A DNA stretch of 64,000 bases from Conexibacter stalactiti (GCF_035967765.1 NZ_JAYWIT010000016.1), one strand, 5' to 3'. Shown: positions 8,880 through 18,192, counted from the stretch's first letter. Notes: generated by a model from the letters alone, not told the origin. Program-made: numbers and translations.

Positions 8880-11800
8880 ATGCGTGACTACCTCGATGCC
8901 ATCCGCAGCCGTGTCGTCGTCTTCGACGGAGGCATGGGCGCCACGCTCGAGCAGTTCGAGCTGACCTCGGAGGACTACGGCGGACTGCAGGGCAAGTGCC
9001 ACGAGGCGCTGATCCTCAACCGCCCGGACGTGATCGAGGGCGTGCACGCGTCGATGCTCGACGCCGGCGCCGACGTCGTCGAGACCGACACCTTCCAGGC
9101 GTCGCGGCTGAAGCTCGAGGAGTGGGGCCTCGGCGAGCACACGCTGGAGATCAACCGCAGAGGCGCCGAGATCGCGCGCAAGGCGGCCGGCGAGTCGCGC
9201 TTCGTCGCCGGCTCGATCGGCCCGACCGGCTTCCTCCCCGCCTCCGACGACCCGACGCTCGGCAACATCTCCTTCGGCAGACTGGTCGAGGTCTTCAGCG
9301 AGCAGGCGACCGGCCTGATCGAGGGCGGCGCCGACCTGCTGATGATCGAGACGGCGCAGGACATCCTCGAGGTGAAGGCGTCGATCTTCGGCGCGCGCGA
9401 GGCGTTCAAGGCGACCGGCAAGACGCTGCCGATCCAGGTCTCCGTCTCGCTGCTGCCCAACGGCGGCAAGATGCTGCTCGGCACCGACATCTCGGCGGTG
9501 CTGACGACGCTGACCGCGCTCGACGTGCAGGCGATCGGGCTCAACTGCTCGACCGGCCCCGAGGACATGCGCGACGCGATCCGCTTTCTCGGCGAGTTCT
9601 CCCCCCTGCCCGTCCACTGCATCCCCAACGCCGGCCTGCCGCTGCAGGGACCCGACGGCGAGACGATCTTCCCGGAGAAGCCGGAGCCGCTGGCGAAGAC
9701 GCTGAAGGAGTTCGTCGACCGCTACGGCATCTCGATCGTCGGCGGCTGCTGCGGCACCAACCCGCAGCACATCAAGGCGATCGCCGACGCCGTCCGCGGC
9801 AGCGCGGTGCAGCCGCGCCCGGCCGCGCGGCCGGCGCACGTCTCCTCGATGATCGCCGCGACGACGCTGGCGCAGGAGCCGCGCCCGACGATCGTCGGCG
9901 AGCGCGTCAACTCGCAGGGCTCGCGCAAGGCGAAGGAGCTGCTGCTCGCCGACGACTACGACGGCCTGCTCGCGATCGCCGAGAACCAGGTCGAGCTCGG
10001 CGCCCACGTGCTCGACATCTGCGTCGCGCTGACCGAGCGCCAGGACGAGGCCGAGCAGATGAGCGAGCTCGTCAAGCGCGTCTCGCTGTCGCTGCCGGCG
10101 CCGATCCAGATCGACACGACCGAGCCCGACGTGATGAAGGCGGCGCTCGAGCACATCCCCGGTCGCGGCATCGTCAACTCCGTCAACCTCGAGGCTGGGC
10201 GCGACAAGCTCGACCTCGTCACGCCGCTCTGCATCGAGCACGGCGCCGCGCTGATCGCGCTTACGATCGACGAGGAGTCGATGGCGAAGACGCGCCAGCG
10301 CAAGGTGGACGTCGCCAAGCGGATCCATCAGTACGTCGTCGAGGAGCACGGCCTGCCGGCCGAGCTGCTGATCTTCGACGCGCTCACCTTCACGCTCGCG
10401 ACCGGCTCGGACGAGTTCAAGGACTCGGCCGTCGAGACGATCGAGGGCATCCGCGAGATCAAGGCGCAGCTGCCCGGCGTGCTGACCTCGCTCGGCGTCT
10501 CGAACGTCTCCTTCGGCTTCGGCAGAGCGGCCCGCGAGGTCTTGAACTCGGTCTTCATGCACCACTGCGTCGAGGCCGGCCTCGACCTCGCGATGGTGCA
10601 CCCGAAGGACGTCACGCCGTACTCGGAGATCCCCGAGAACGAGCGCGAACTGGCCGACGACCTCGTCTTCAACCGCCGCGACGACGCGACCCAGCGCTTC
10701 ATCGAGCACTTCGAGGAGAAGGGCGAGTCGAGCGAGGACGAGGCTGCCGACCCGACCGCCGGGATGGAGCCCGAGGAGGCGCTGCACTTCCACATCCTGC
10801 GCCGCAAGAAGGAGGGCGTCGAGGACTGGATCGACAAGTCGGTCGACAAGATCGGCGCCGTCCCGACGCTGAACGGCGTGCTGCTGCCGGCGATGAAGGA
10901 GGTCGGCGACAAGTTCGGCGCCGGCGAGCTGATCCTGCCGTTCGTGCTGCAGAGCGCCGAGGTGATGAAGAAGGCCGTCGCGCGGCTGGAGAACTACCTC
11001 GACCGGCTCGAGGGCTACACGAAGGGCACGGTCGTGCTCGCGACCGTCTTCGGCGACGTCCACGACATCGGCAAGTCGCTCGTCAACACGATCCTGACGA
11101 ACAACGGCTACACCGTCGTCGACCTCGGCAAGCAGGTCCCGGTCTCGACGATCCTCGAGGCGGCGCAGGAGCACAGAGCCGACGCGATCGGCCTCTCCGC
11201 GCTGCTCGTCTCGACCTCGAAGCAGATGCCGCTCGCCGTCCAGGAGCTGCACCAGCGTGAGCTGCCCTACCCGGTCCTGATCGGCGGCGCCGCGATCAAC
11301 AGAGACTTCGGCCTGCGCGCGCTCTACCCGCACGGGAGAGAGAGCGACGAGGTGTACGCCCCCGGCGTCTTCTTCTGCAAGGACGCCTTCGAGGGCCTCG
11401 CGAAGATGGACCAGATCGTCGACGACGCGGCCCGCGCCGAGCTGGTCGAGCTGACCCGCGCGGCGGCGAAGAGACTGCGCGAGAAGGTCGTCGTGGTCGA
11501 CGACGCGCCGCCGGTCACCGACGACTCCGTCCGCTCGGCCGCGCGCACCGACCTGCCGGTCCCGACCCCGCCGTGGTGGGGCGTGCGCGAGGTCGAGGTG
11601 CCGCTCGACGAGGTCTGGCACCACCTCGACACGCACGTCCTCTTCAAGCTCCACTGGGGCGGCCGCGGCGTCAAGGGCGACGCCTGGACCGAGCTGCTGC
11701 GGGACAACTTCATGCCGCGCCTGGAGCGGATGTGGCGCGAGCAGACCTACCTGCACCCGCGCGCGAAGCTCGGCTACTTCCCCTGCAACAGCGAGGGCAA

Positions 11801-12455
11801 CGAGCTGATCGTCTTCGACCCCGAGGACCAGGACAGAGAGCTGCACCGGCTCGTCTTCCCACGTCAGCCCAAGCACGACCGCATCTGCCTCGCGGACCTC
11901 TACCGCCCGCTCAGCAGCGGCGAGCGCGACGTCTGCGCGCTGCAGGTCGTGACCGCCGGCGACGAGGTCACCGAGCTGATGGCGAGACTGGAGGCCGACG
12001 GCGAGTTCGCCGAGCAGCTGTTCGTGCACGGCCTCGGCGTCCAGACGGCCGAGGGCATGGCCGAGTGGGTCCACGCGAGAGCGCGCAGCGATCTCGGGAT
12101 CGACCTCGACCAGGGCCGCCGCTACTCGTGGGGCTACCCCGCCTGCCCCGACCAGTCCGAGCACGAGAAGGTCTTCGACCTGCTCGACGCGCAGTCGATC
12201 GGGATGCGGCTCTCCGGCGGCTACGCCGTCGAGCCCGAGCAGTCGACGGTCGCGATCGTCGCCCACCACCCGCAGGCTGTCTACTTCGGCATGAGAAGCG
12301 GATTCCTGCCGAAGGAGAAGGCGCCGGACGAGATCATCGCCGGCAGCGACAAGGACCCGAGCCTGATCGACGTCGGCGCGCTCGACGGCGATCCGCGCGA
12401 GGGCGCGATCGAGGCCGAGGTGGCGGCGCCGGCCGCCGACGCCGCCGCGCGTTAG
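8880..12455 (+). CDS. metH: Cobalamin-dependent methionine synthase
   Basis: 1191 residues, full length for MetH. In order: homocysteine-binding domain (1-320) with zinc-ligand cysteines in LNCSTG (about 220) and GGCCGTN (about 288); methyltetrahydrofolate-binding domain (about 335-610, IVGERVNSQGSRKAKELL); cobalamin-binding domain with GDVHDIGKS (about 725), whose His is the lower cobalt ligand; and the reactivation domain (about 895-1175) with RYSWGYPACPDQ for AdoMet binding. It remethylates homocysteine in the cytoplasm. No cobalamin riboswitch fits in the 75-bp upstream gap. Unusually for so long a gene, it appears to start leaderless. Confidence 0.97.
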   Translation: MRDYLDAIRSRVVVFDGGMGATLEQFELTSEDYGGLQGKCHEALILNRPDVIEGVHASMLDAGADVVETDTFQASRLKLEEWGLGEHTLEINRRGAEIARKAAGESRFVAGSIGPTGFLPASDDPTLGNISFGRLVEVFSEQATGLIEGGADLLMIETAQDILEVKASIFGAREAFKATGKTLPIQVSVSLLPNGGKMLLGTDISAVLTTLTALDVQAIGLNCSTGPEDMRDAIRFLGEFSPLPVHCIPNAGLPLQGPDGETIFPEKPEPLAKTLKEFVDRYGISIVGGCCGTNPQHIKAIADAVRGSAVQPRPAARPAHVSSMIAATTLAQEPRPTIVGERVNSQGSRKAKELLLADDYDGLLAIAENQVELGAHVLDICVALTERQDEAEQMSELVKRVSLSLPAPIQIDTTEPDVMKAALEHIPGRGIVNSVNLEAGRDKLDLVTPLCIEHGAALIALTIDEESMAKTRQRKVDVAKRIHQYVVEEHGLPAELLIFDALTFTLATGSDEFKDSAVETIEGIREIKAQLPGVLTSLGVSNVSFGFGRAAREVLNSVFMHHCVEAGLDLAMVHPKDVTPYSEIPENERELADDLVFNRRDDATQRFIEHFEEKGESSEDEAADPTAGMEPEEALHFHILRRKKEGVEDWIDKSVDKIGAVPTLNGVLLPAMKEVGDKFGAGELILPFVLQSAEVMKKAVARLENYLDRLEGYTKGTVVLATVFGDVHDIGKSLVNTILTNNGYTVVDLGKQVPVSTILEAAQEHRADAIGLSALLVSTSKQMPLAVQELHQRELPYPVLIGGAAINRDFGLRALYPHGRESDEVYAPGVFFCKDAFEGLAKMDQIVDDAARAELVELTRAAAKRLREKVVVVDDAPPVTDDSVRSAARTDLPVPTPPWWGVREVEVPLDEVWHHLDTHVLFKLHWGGRGVKGDAWTELLRDNFMPRLERMWREQTYLHPRAKLGYFPCNSEGNELIVFDPEDQDRELHRLVFPRQPKHDRICLADLYRPLSSGERDVCALQVVTAGDEVTELMARLEADGEFAEQLFVHGLGVQTAEGMAEWVHARARSDLGIDLDQGRRYSWGYPACPDQSEHEKVFDLLDAQSIGMRLSGGYAVEPEQSTVAIVAHHPQAVYFGMRSGFLPKEKAPDEIIAGSDKDPSLIDVGALDGDPREGAIEAEVAAPAADAAAR

Positions 12456-12478
12456 CGCCAGCCGCTCCTCCCCCGCCT

Positions 12479-12516
12479 CGACGAACGGCCGTCCCTCCGG
12501 GGGCGGCCGTTCGTCG
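12479..12516. terminator. Bidirectional terminator after metH
   Basis: A 13-bp stem, CGACGAACGGCCG paired with CGGCCGTTCGTCG (12479-12491 with 12504-12516), has further internal C/G pairing and is followed by TTCC. It lies between convergent genes. Confidence 0.75.
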
Positions 12517-12552
12517 TTCCAGGCTGAGCCGCAGCGCGCTGCCGCGCGCGGC

Positions 12553-14892
12553 TCAGGCTTCGGCGGCGCTGCCCTGCGTCGCCGAGCCGTGGCGCGGCTG
12601 CGCCTTCAGCTTGACCGGCGAGGTCTGCATCGCGCGCAGGCGGACGTCCTTCCAGGACAGCCCCTCCTTCAGCAGCGCGGGCATGCCCATCAGCACCGCC
12701 GTCGCGATCTCGACCGCCTGCAGGACGATGCCGTAGCCGAGCGCGTCGGCGTGCGAGACGCCGTAGCCGTTGCTGAGCACGACGACGCAGGCGGCCTGGA
12801 AGATGCCGAGGTTCGACGGCGTCGCCGGCAGCACGGCCGTCACGTTGACGGCGAACAGGACCGCCGCCGCGGCCCCGATCCCGGCCTGGTCGTCGAGCCC
12901 GAAGGCGACGAGCAGCACGTAACAGGAGATCCACTGCAGCACCCAGGCGCCGAGCTGCGCGAACAGCGCGACGGCGCCGAGGCGCGGCTGGCGGAAGACC
13001 GCGAGGCCGTCGCGCACGCGCGCGAGCGCCCGGCGCGCTCTGCCGGTCAGCTCCTGCAGCTTCGAGAAGCGGGTGTGGCGTGCGGCGCTCAGCAGCGGGG
13101 GCGCGATCAGCACGATCGCGAGCAGCACCAGCGGCGCGATCGTCGCGACGACGAGCGCGTCCTGGTGGCCCTTGAAGATCTTCACCGACGACAGCGTCAC
13201 GATCCCCAGCAGCACGAGCGCGAGGATGTTCAGCAGCGTCTGCGAGACGATCGTGCCGAGCACGATCGGGAAGTGCTCGCGCGGGCGGCCGGTGCGGCGC
13301 GCGACGATCAGCGCGCGCGACGGCTCGCCGAGGCGGGCCGGCAGCGTCGCCGACATCAGCACGCCGATGAAGGTGCCCTGCATCGCGTCGCGCAGGCGCA
13401 CGCGCGCGTCCGGCAGCGCGGCCTTCAGGATCGCCTCCCAGGCGACGGCGCGAACGGCCATCGAGAGACACATGATCCCGAGCCCCGCCAGCACCCACGG
13501 CGGGCTGGAGTCGAGCAGCGCCGAGCCGACCTTGTCGACGCCGATCCGTCTGAACGCGAGCACCGTGCCGGCGAGGACGGCAAGCGCCAGCAGCGCCATC
13601 ACGACCTTGCGCACGAGCGCGAGCACGGGACGGCGGCTGCTGCTGCTGCCGGCCGGCGCCGGCGGCTCGATGCTCGGCAGCTTGCGCTGGGCGGCGATCT
13701 TCGGCTGCATGTCGGCCGGCACGGTCCCGATCCGCACGCCGATCCGCTCGGCGGTCGTGCGCGGCGACGGCGTCTCGATCGCGTCCTGGTAGGCGCCGAC
13801 GACCTCGGCCGAGACGCGCGGCCAGGCGAACCGCTGCGCGTGCGCGGCGGCGGCGACGCCCATCGCGGCGCGCCGTCTGGGGTCGAGCCAGAGGTCGCGC
13901 AGCGTCTCGGCGAGTGCGGTCGCGTCGCCGCGCGGCACGAGCACGCCGTCGAGCCCGTCGCGCACGACGTCGCGGTAGCCGGCGATGTCGGAGGCGACGA
14001 CCGGCGTGCCGGCCGCGAACGCCTCCGTCAGCACCATCCCGAAGCTCTCGCCGCCGAGCGACGGCGCGCACAGCACGTCGGCCCGCTCCAGCACACGGCG
14101 CTTCTCGTCGTCGTCGACGCGGCCGAGCACGGTGATGCCGCGATCGTCGAGCAGCAGCGGCTCGACCTCGGAGCGGTTCGCCCCGACGACCGTCAGCTCG
14201 ACGGGGATGTGCTCGCGCAGCGCCTCGAAGGCGCGCAGCAGCACGGGCAGCCCCTTGCGCTCGACCGCCTGGCCGACGAAGGCGACCCGCAGCCTGTCCG
14301 ACGGCGTCTTCGGCGCGCCGAGGTCCGGCACCGCCACGCCGTTGGGGATGATCCGGTAGCGGCCGCCGTAGAACCGCTGCGCCGTCCACGCCGCCGCTTC
14401 CGAGACCGCGATCCGCACGTGCAGGTGGTTGAGCATCCGCCGCGCGCCGAGCACGTTGGCGACGTTGTTGGTGATGCGGTTGGTCGAGTACGCGTGGAAG
14501 GTGCCGACCAGCGGCGCGTTGGCGCTGGCGCAGGCGTCCCAGCACAGCGTCGGCGCGACCGGCTCGTGCAGGTGGACGACGTCGAAGCCGCCGGCGCGCA
14601 GCTCGTTGCGCATCTTCAGCACCCCCGACGGCGTCGCCGTCAGGTTGGAGACGGCGCCGTTGGCGTTGAAGCCGATCGTGCCGCCGAGCGGGATCAGGTA
14701 GTCAGGGACAGGACGCTGCTGGGGAGCAGCGCCTCTGTGCAGCAACCGTGTCCGGCGATCGTCGGGATCGAAGGGAGCCAACACACGCACGTCGTGGCCG
14801 TCGGTCAGAAATGACTCGGCGAGGGCCTCGATGTGCCGAGTGACGCCGCCCGGATAGGTCCACGAATACGGTGAGACCAGGGCTATGCGCAT
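12553..14892 (-). CDS. GT4 glycosyltransferase fused to a flippase-like (LPG_synthase_TM/UPF0104) membrane domain
   Basis: 779 residues. Residues 1-370 are a GT-B fold of family GT4, resembling the phosphatidylinositol mannosyltransferase PimA: SPYSWTYPGGVTRHI, HLHEPVAPTLCWDA, PNGVAVP, FVGQAVERKG, and the donor-site ESFGMVLTEAFAAGTPVVAS. After a 45-residue Pro/Ser linker come about 320 residues with 7-8 membrane helices of the LPG_synthase_TM type (MSATLPARLGEPSRALIVAR, PATPSNLGIFQAA). The two domains are usually separate proteins. A lipid-linked sugar could be made and passed to the membrane domain, but that is inference. A TAGCAT box lies 9 nt upstream of the ATG. Confidence 0.85.
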   Translation of the reverse strand: MRIALVSPYSWTYPGGVTRHIEALAESFLTDGHDVRVLAPFDPDDRRTRLLHRGAAPQQRPVPDYLIPLGGTIGFNANGAVSNLTATPSGVLKMRNELRAGGFDVVHLHEPVAPTLCWDACASANAPLVGTFHAYSTNRITNNVANVLGARRMLNHLHVRIAVSEAAAWTAQRFYGGRYRIIPNGVAVPDLGAPKTPSDRLRVAFVGQAVERKGLPVLLRAFEALREHIPVELTVVGANRSEVEPLLLDDRGITVLGRVDDDEKRRVLERADVLCAPSLGGESFGMVLTEAFAAGTPVVASDIAGYRDVVRDGLDGVLVPRGDATALAETLRDLWLDPRRRAAMGVAAAAHAQRFAWPRVSAEVVGAYQDAIETPSPRTTAERIGVRIGTVPADMQPKIAAQRKLPSIEPPAPAGSSSSRRPVLALVRKVVMALLALAVLAGTVLAFRRIGVDKVGSALLDSSPPWVLAGLGIMCLSMAVRAVAWEAILKAALPDARVRLRDAMQGTFIGVLMSATLPARLGEPSRALIVARRTGRPREHFPIVLGTIVSQTLLNILALVLLGIVTLSSVKIFKGHQDALVVATIAPLVLLAIVLIAPPLLSAARHTRFSKLQELTGRARRALARVRDGLAVFRQPRLGAVALFAQLGAWVLQWISCYVLLVAFGLDDQAGIGAAAAVLFAVNVTAVLPATPSNLGIFQAACVVVLSNGYGVSHADALGYGIVLQAVEIATAVLMGMPALLKEGLSWKDVRLRAMQTSPVKLKAQPRHGSATQGSAAEA

Positions 14893-14901
14893 CGCGGCAG
14901 G

Positions 14902-14907
14902 ATGCTA
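14902..14907 (-). promoter_or_regulatory. -10 box of the GT4-flippase gene
   Basis: TAGCAT on the minus strand, 9 nt before the ATG at 14892, allows only a very short or absent leader. Confidence 0.45.
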
Positions 14908-14990
14908 TCGCGTATCTCGGAGTGATCGGCTGGGGTTAGCCGAACCTTTACAGAGCTCTCATGCGCCAACGGGCCTGAGAGCGCTCCGCG

Positions 14991-15344
14991 TCAGACCGCG
15001 GAGACCTCTTCCTCCTCCGCCACGCGGAAGGAGGAGCCGCAGCCGCAGGCCGCGACGACGTTGGGGTTGTCGACCTTGAAGCCGGCGCCCTGCATCTCGT
15101 CGACGTAGTCGATCACCGAGCCGCTGACGTACGGCAGGCTCGGCTTGTCGACGAGCAGGCGGATCCCTCTGTCCTCGAAGACGACGTCGCCGTCGCGCTC
15201 CTGGTCGAAGGCGAGCGCGTACTGGAAGCCCGAGCAGCCGCCGCCGCGCACGCCGACGCGCAGTCCGGCCGTCTCGACCGCATCGCCCTGTGATGCGAGA
15301 AACTCGTGGACCTTCTCGGCGCCTTTGTCGGTGAGCGTGATCAT
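14991..15344 (-). CDS. erpA: A-type Fe-S cluster carrier/insertion protein (ErpA/IscA family)
   Basis: 117 residues, normal for the family, with the three cluster-binding cysteines in RGGGCSGFQYAL (about 36) and ACGCGSSF (about 100-102). It delivers Fe-S clusters to apoproteins. It is divergent from bolA and the CGFS glutaredoxin gene, which act in the same Fe-S and iron-sensing pathway. The ATG at 15344 has a CGGAG ribosome-binding site 6 nt upstream. The Glu-rich C-terminal tail is common in actinobacteria. ErpA versus IscA cannot be decided from sequence alone. Confidence 0.92.
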   Translation of the reverse strand: MITLTDKGAEKVHEFLASQGDAVETAGLRVGVRGGGCSGFQYALAFDQERDGDVVFEDRGIRLLVDKPSLPYVSGSVIDYVDEMQGAGFKVDNPNVVAACGCGSSFRVAEEEEVSAV

Positions 15345-15451
15345 CTGCGTCTCCGTCGGGTTCGCTTGCGGCTCTGAACCTGGGAGCGCTTGAGCGCGCC
15401 CCCATCACTTCATTCAGTGTAGCGACCCCTCGGACCAGCGACCAGCATCGC

Positions 15452-15457
15452 TACTCT
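15452..15457 (+). promoter_or_regulatory. -10 box of bolA (leaderless)
   Basis: TACTCT lies exactly 7 nt before the bolA ATG, and no ribosome-binding site lies between them. Confidence 0.6.
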
Positions 15458-15464
15458 AGGGCCA

Positions 15465-15701
15465 ATGGCGACCAAGGAAGAGCTGAAGCAGCGCATCGAG
15501 GCGGCGATCCCCGGCTCCTCCGCGGAGGTGACCGGCGACGACGGGCAGCACTTCCAGGCCGTCGTCGTCGCCCCCCAGTTCGAGGGGCTGAGCCGGATCG
15601 CGCAGCACCGGCTCGTCTACGACGTGTTCGAGGGTGAGCTCGGCGGCACGATCCACGCGCTCGCCCTGCAGACCAAGGCTCCAGTGAGGACTTCATCGTG
15701 A
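15465..15701 (+). CDS. bolA: BolA-family protein
   Basis: 78 residues. The BolA fold is indicated by ELKQRIEAAIPGSSAEVTGD, the FQAVVVAPQFEGLSRIAQHR core and YDVFEGELGGTIHALALQTK. The conserved His in the last block is the ligand used with monothiol glutaredoxins to hold a [2Fe-2S] cluster. Its stop overlaps the GTG of the glutaredoxin gene, which supports formation of a BolA-Grx complex. Confidence 0.93.
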   Translation: MATKEELKQRIEAAIPGSSAEVTGDDGQHFQAVVVAPQFEGLSRIAQHRLVYDVFEGELGGTIHALALQTKAPVRTSS

Positions 15702-16096
15702 GCGAAGAGACCAATCCGCTCCGGGACGCGATCAGAGAAGCGATCGCCGACAACCCGGTCATCCTGTTCATGAAGGGCACGCCGGAGCAGCCGATGTGCG
15801 GCTTCTCGGCGCGCACCGCGGCTGCCCTGCAGTCGCTCGACGCGCCGTTCGCGGCCGTCGACATCCTGCCCGACCCGCGCATCCGCCAGGAGCTGTCGGC
15901 GCTGTCGCAGTGGCCGACGATCCCGCAGCTGTTCGTCAGAGGCGAGCTGGTCGGCGGCGCCGACATCGTCGCCGAGATGTACGAGAGCGGCGAGCTGGCC
16001 GAGGTGCTCGGCGTCGAGCCGGCGACCGCGCCGGAGCCACCGGCGGCCGATGCCGCCGGCAGCGCCCCGCTGTCGATCGAGAACCGCCTCAGCTGA
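15698..16096 (+). CDS. Monothiol glutaredoxin, CGFS type (Grx4 family)
   Basis: 132 residues. The monothiol active site CGFS is at about 34-37 in QPMCGFSART, preceded by the family block VILFMKGTPEQP. WPTIPQLFVRGELVGGADIV supplies the glutathione-binding cis-Pro and GG. Proteins of this type carry a glutathione-ligated [2Fe-2S] cluster and pair with BolA. The start is GTG at 15698, four bases into the bolA stop. The last 25 residues form a Pro/Ala-rich tail beyond the usual fold. Confidence 0.95.
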   Translation: MSEETNPLRDAIREAIADNPVILFMKGTPEQPMCGFSARTAAALQSLDAPFAAVDILPDPRIRQELSALSQWPTIPQLFVRGELVGGADIVAEMYESGELAEVLGVEPATAPEPPAADAAGSAPLSIENRLS

Positions 16097-16104
16097 GGCA
16101 ACGC

Positions 16105-16130
16105 GCGGCGGCGCCGTCAGGCGCCGCCGC
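16105..16130. terminator. GC-rich hairpin after the bolA-grx operon
   Basis: An 11-bp all-GC stem (16105-16115 with 16120-16130) closes a GTCA loop between convergent genes. There is no T-run, so termination is likely but not certain. Confidence 0.5.
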
Positions 16131-16186
16131 CGTCAGCGCCGCTCGCGCGGGCGGCGCCGCTCGCGGCGCGCGAGGCGTGTGCCGCC

Positions 16187-17896
16187 CTACCCTCTCGCGA
16201 CGCGCACCGTCAGCGCGCCGCGGCCGTCGATCCGCAGCTCGTCGTTGCGCGCCGCGCGCCAGCGCGCCTTGCCGATCCGGCCGCTGACGCCGTCCCAGCG
16301 CTGCACCGCCATGAAGCCGGCCTGGACCTCGGCGAGCGTCTGCGCGCCGCCGCCGGCACCGCTGCCGTCGCCCTCGCCGACGTCGAGCACGATCGTGATT
16401 CCCTCGCCGTCGCCGCCGGTCGCGTCGAGCGCCTTGCCGGCGAGCGCCAGCTCGCGCTCGCCGAGCGGCGCGTCGCGCGGGATCGTGACGGTCAGCGGGA
16501 TGCTCAGCAGCGGCCCGCGGTCCTCGCGCACGCGCGCGGTCAGGCGCACGCGCTGGCCGCGCTTGACCGTGCGCGGCCCGCTCACCGAGCGGATCGTCGC
16601 CAGCCGCAGCCCGCGCTCGAACGAGACGTCGGCGTTCACGCTGGTGACGTGCAGCGCGGCGAAGCGGGCGCTGTCGATCGCGTCGAGCGCCGCCGTCACG
16701 TCGGTTCCCATCGCCAGCGCGAGGCCGGGCACACCGGCGGTGTCGGAGCCGTTGACGACGTAGCGGTTGCAGAAGCGCAGCGGCTGCTTCGACTCGCGCA
16801 GCCGCACGGTCAGGCACAGCCTGCCGCTCTCGCGCGCGGGCGCGCCCTGGAAGGCGACGGTCATCGCCTGCATCACGGCGAGCGGCGCGAGCGTCGGCAG
16901 CAGGCCGTGGCCGAGCGGATCGCCGACCGACGACTCGTCGGCGACGAGCGTTCTCTGGCGGACCGTTCTGTCGCGGTCCCGGTCGCGCACCGTGACGGTG
17001 ACCGGGACCGTCGGCGCTCTGCCGCCGACGCTGCCGACGACCGCCGCGGAGGCGTCGTTGGAGAGCACCCCGAGCGCGTGGCCGGGCGCCGCGAGCTTGT
17101 AGGAGGTCGATTCGCTCGTGTCGAGCGGGTTGTCGATCACGGCGAAGACGTAGGCGTCCTGCAACGCCAGCGCACGCCGGCCGACACCGTCGAACTGATG
17201 ACCGAAGCCCCACAGCGCGTTGCCGTCGCGGTAGGTGACGGTGCCGATCGCGCTCAGCGCGAGCGCACCGCTGGAGTAGGCGGCGCCCATCGAGGCGCCC
17301 GGCACCAGCGGCTGCGGCGCGAACGTCCCGAGCGGGCCGGCCGGGGCGGCGACGAGCGTGCGCCCCTGGGCGCGCGCCGAGCGCTCGACGGCCTTGCCGA
17401 GCGCCGGCGTGAGGCCGCTGATCGTCAGCGGCGCGGCGACTGCTCTGACGCTTGCGGCCGTCGCCTTCGAGAGCGTGCGCGCCCCCGACGGGGGCTTGAC
17501 CGGCAGCCCGAGCATCTGCTCGATCGGCGTCACGAGGCCGACGTCGTTGCCGTACTGGCCGACGGTCGCCGAGACGGCGCCGGCGTTGCCGATCTGCCCG
17601 TCGCGACCGGCGCAGTAGACGGGCGAGCCGGAGAAGCCGGAGGCGATCCCGCTGCCGGCGACGGCGTCGCCGCTGACGCGCACGAGGATCCGCGGGCCGC
17701 TGCCGTCGAGATCGGCGACGACGTCGAGCACCTCGACGCCGAAGGTCGTGATCGCGGTCCCCTGCACGACGGTTCTCGCCGTGCACGTCATGCCGCGGTG
17801 GACGTCGGAGAGCGGCACGATCGGGTCTCTGGCGAAGGCCGGCGGCGCTGCGACGGCGGCCGCGAGCACTGTCGCGGCGAGGGCGCGGACGAACAT
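16187..17896 (-). CDS. Secreted SpoIVB-like (peptidase S55-type) protein
   Basis: 569 residues starting at ATG 17896. It has a signal peptide (FVRALAATVLAAAVAAPPAFA), then the GMTCTARTVVQGT and GIASGFSGSPVY blocks. GFSGSP matches the catalytic-serine motif of S55 peptidases. An ALSAIGTVTYRDGNALWGFGH block with a candidate His (about residue 220) and a beta-rich C-terminal half follow. The serine block precedes the histidine block, as in a broad bacterial family annotated SpoIVB-like, not as in the B. subtilis sporulation protease itself. The protein should act outside the membrane. The start was chosen because TATGGT sits 7 nt upstream. Confidence 0.75.
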   Translation of the reverse strand: MFVRALAATVLAAAVAAPPAFARDPIVPLSDVHRGMTCTARTVVQGTAITTFGVEVLDVVADLDGSGPRILVRVSGDAVAGSGIASGFSGSPVYCAGRDGQIGNAGAVSATVGQYGNDVGLVTPIEQMLGLPVKPPSGARTLSKATAASVRAVAAPLTISGLTPALGKAVERSARAQGRTLVAAPAGPLGTFAPQPLVPGASMGAAYSSGALALSAIGTVTYRDGNALWGFGHQFDGVGRRALALQDAYVFAVIDNPLDTSESTSYKLAAPGHALGVLSNDASAAVVGSVGGRAPTVPVTVTVRDRDRDRTVRQRTLVADESSVGDPLGHGLLPTLAPLAVMQAMTVAFQGAPARESGRLCLTVRLRESKQPLRFCNRYVVNGSDTAGVPGLALAMGTDVTAALDAIDSARFAALHVTSVNADVSFERGLRLATIRSVSGPRTVKRGQRVRLTARVREDRGPLLSIPLTVTIPRDAPLGERELALAGKALDATGGDGEGITIVLDVGEGDGSGAGGGAQTLAEVQAGFMAVQRWDGVSGRIGKARWRAARNDELRIDGRGALTVRVARG

Positions 17897-17903
17897 GCGC
17901 GGC

Positions 17904-17909
17904 ACCATA
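17904..17909 (-). promoter_or_regulatory. -10 box of the SpoIVB-like gene (leaderless)
   Basis: TATGGT on the minus strand, 7 nt before ATG 17896. It decides this start over two earlier in-frame ATGs. Confidence 0.6.
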
Positions 17910-17913
17910 GTGG

Positions 17914-18192
17914 TCATTCCTGAAGGGCGTGTGTGGCGCCGGCGCGCCATGCCAGCAGCTCGACGATGCGGTGCGAGTCGCAGACCGCCTCGCCGTCCAG
18001 TTCGAGCACCGGCACGCGCGCCTGGCCGGTCAGCTCCAGCACCTGCTGGCGGTGGGCGCGGCGATAGGGCACACGCACCTCCTCGTAGGCGATCCCCGCT
18101 CGCCGCAGCGCCCGCGCCACGCGACCGCAGGGACACAGCCAGTCGGTCGGCGTCGGACAGCGGTGGAGCGTCGTCACCTGCTCACCATTCAC
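17914..18192 (-). CDS. Glutaredoxin/GST N-terminal-like thioredoxin-fold protein
   Basis: 92 residues. The thioredoxin-fold pattern has CPCGRVARALRRAGIAYEEV (redox-like CxxC at about 20-23 following WL), RVPVLELDGEAVCDSHRIVELL (cis-Pro and the GST-type D/ES glutathione contact). It resembles the N-terminal domain of glutathione S-transferases without the helical half. The GTG start at 18192 has no obvious ribosome-binding site, so the start is less sure. It ends 17 bp before the SpoIVB-like start. The physiological substrate is unknown. Confidence 0.72.
   Translation of the reverse strand: MNGEQVTTLHRCPTPTDWLCPCGRVARALRRAGIAYEEVRVPYRRAHRQQVLELTGQARVPVLELDGEAVCDSHRIVELLAWRAGATHALQE

Noticed and set aside
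6066..12269. A very long open frame of about 2067 codons on the minus strand
   Set aside because: It lies opposite the ABC genes and metH, has an Arg/Ala/Asp/Leu-rich low-complexity composition and matches no family; it is a GC-bias shadow.
16187..17896. Sporulation protease SpoIVB and hence a spore-forming host
   Set aside because: The order of the Ser and His blocks and the length match a broad secreted family found in non-spore-formers.
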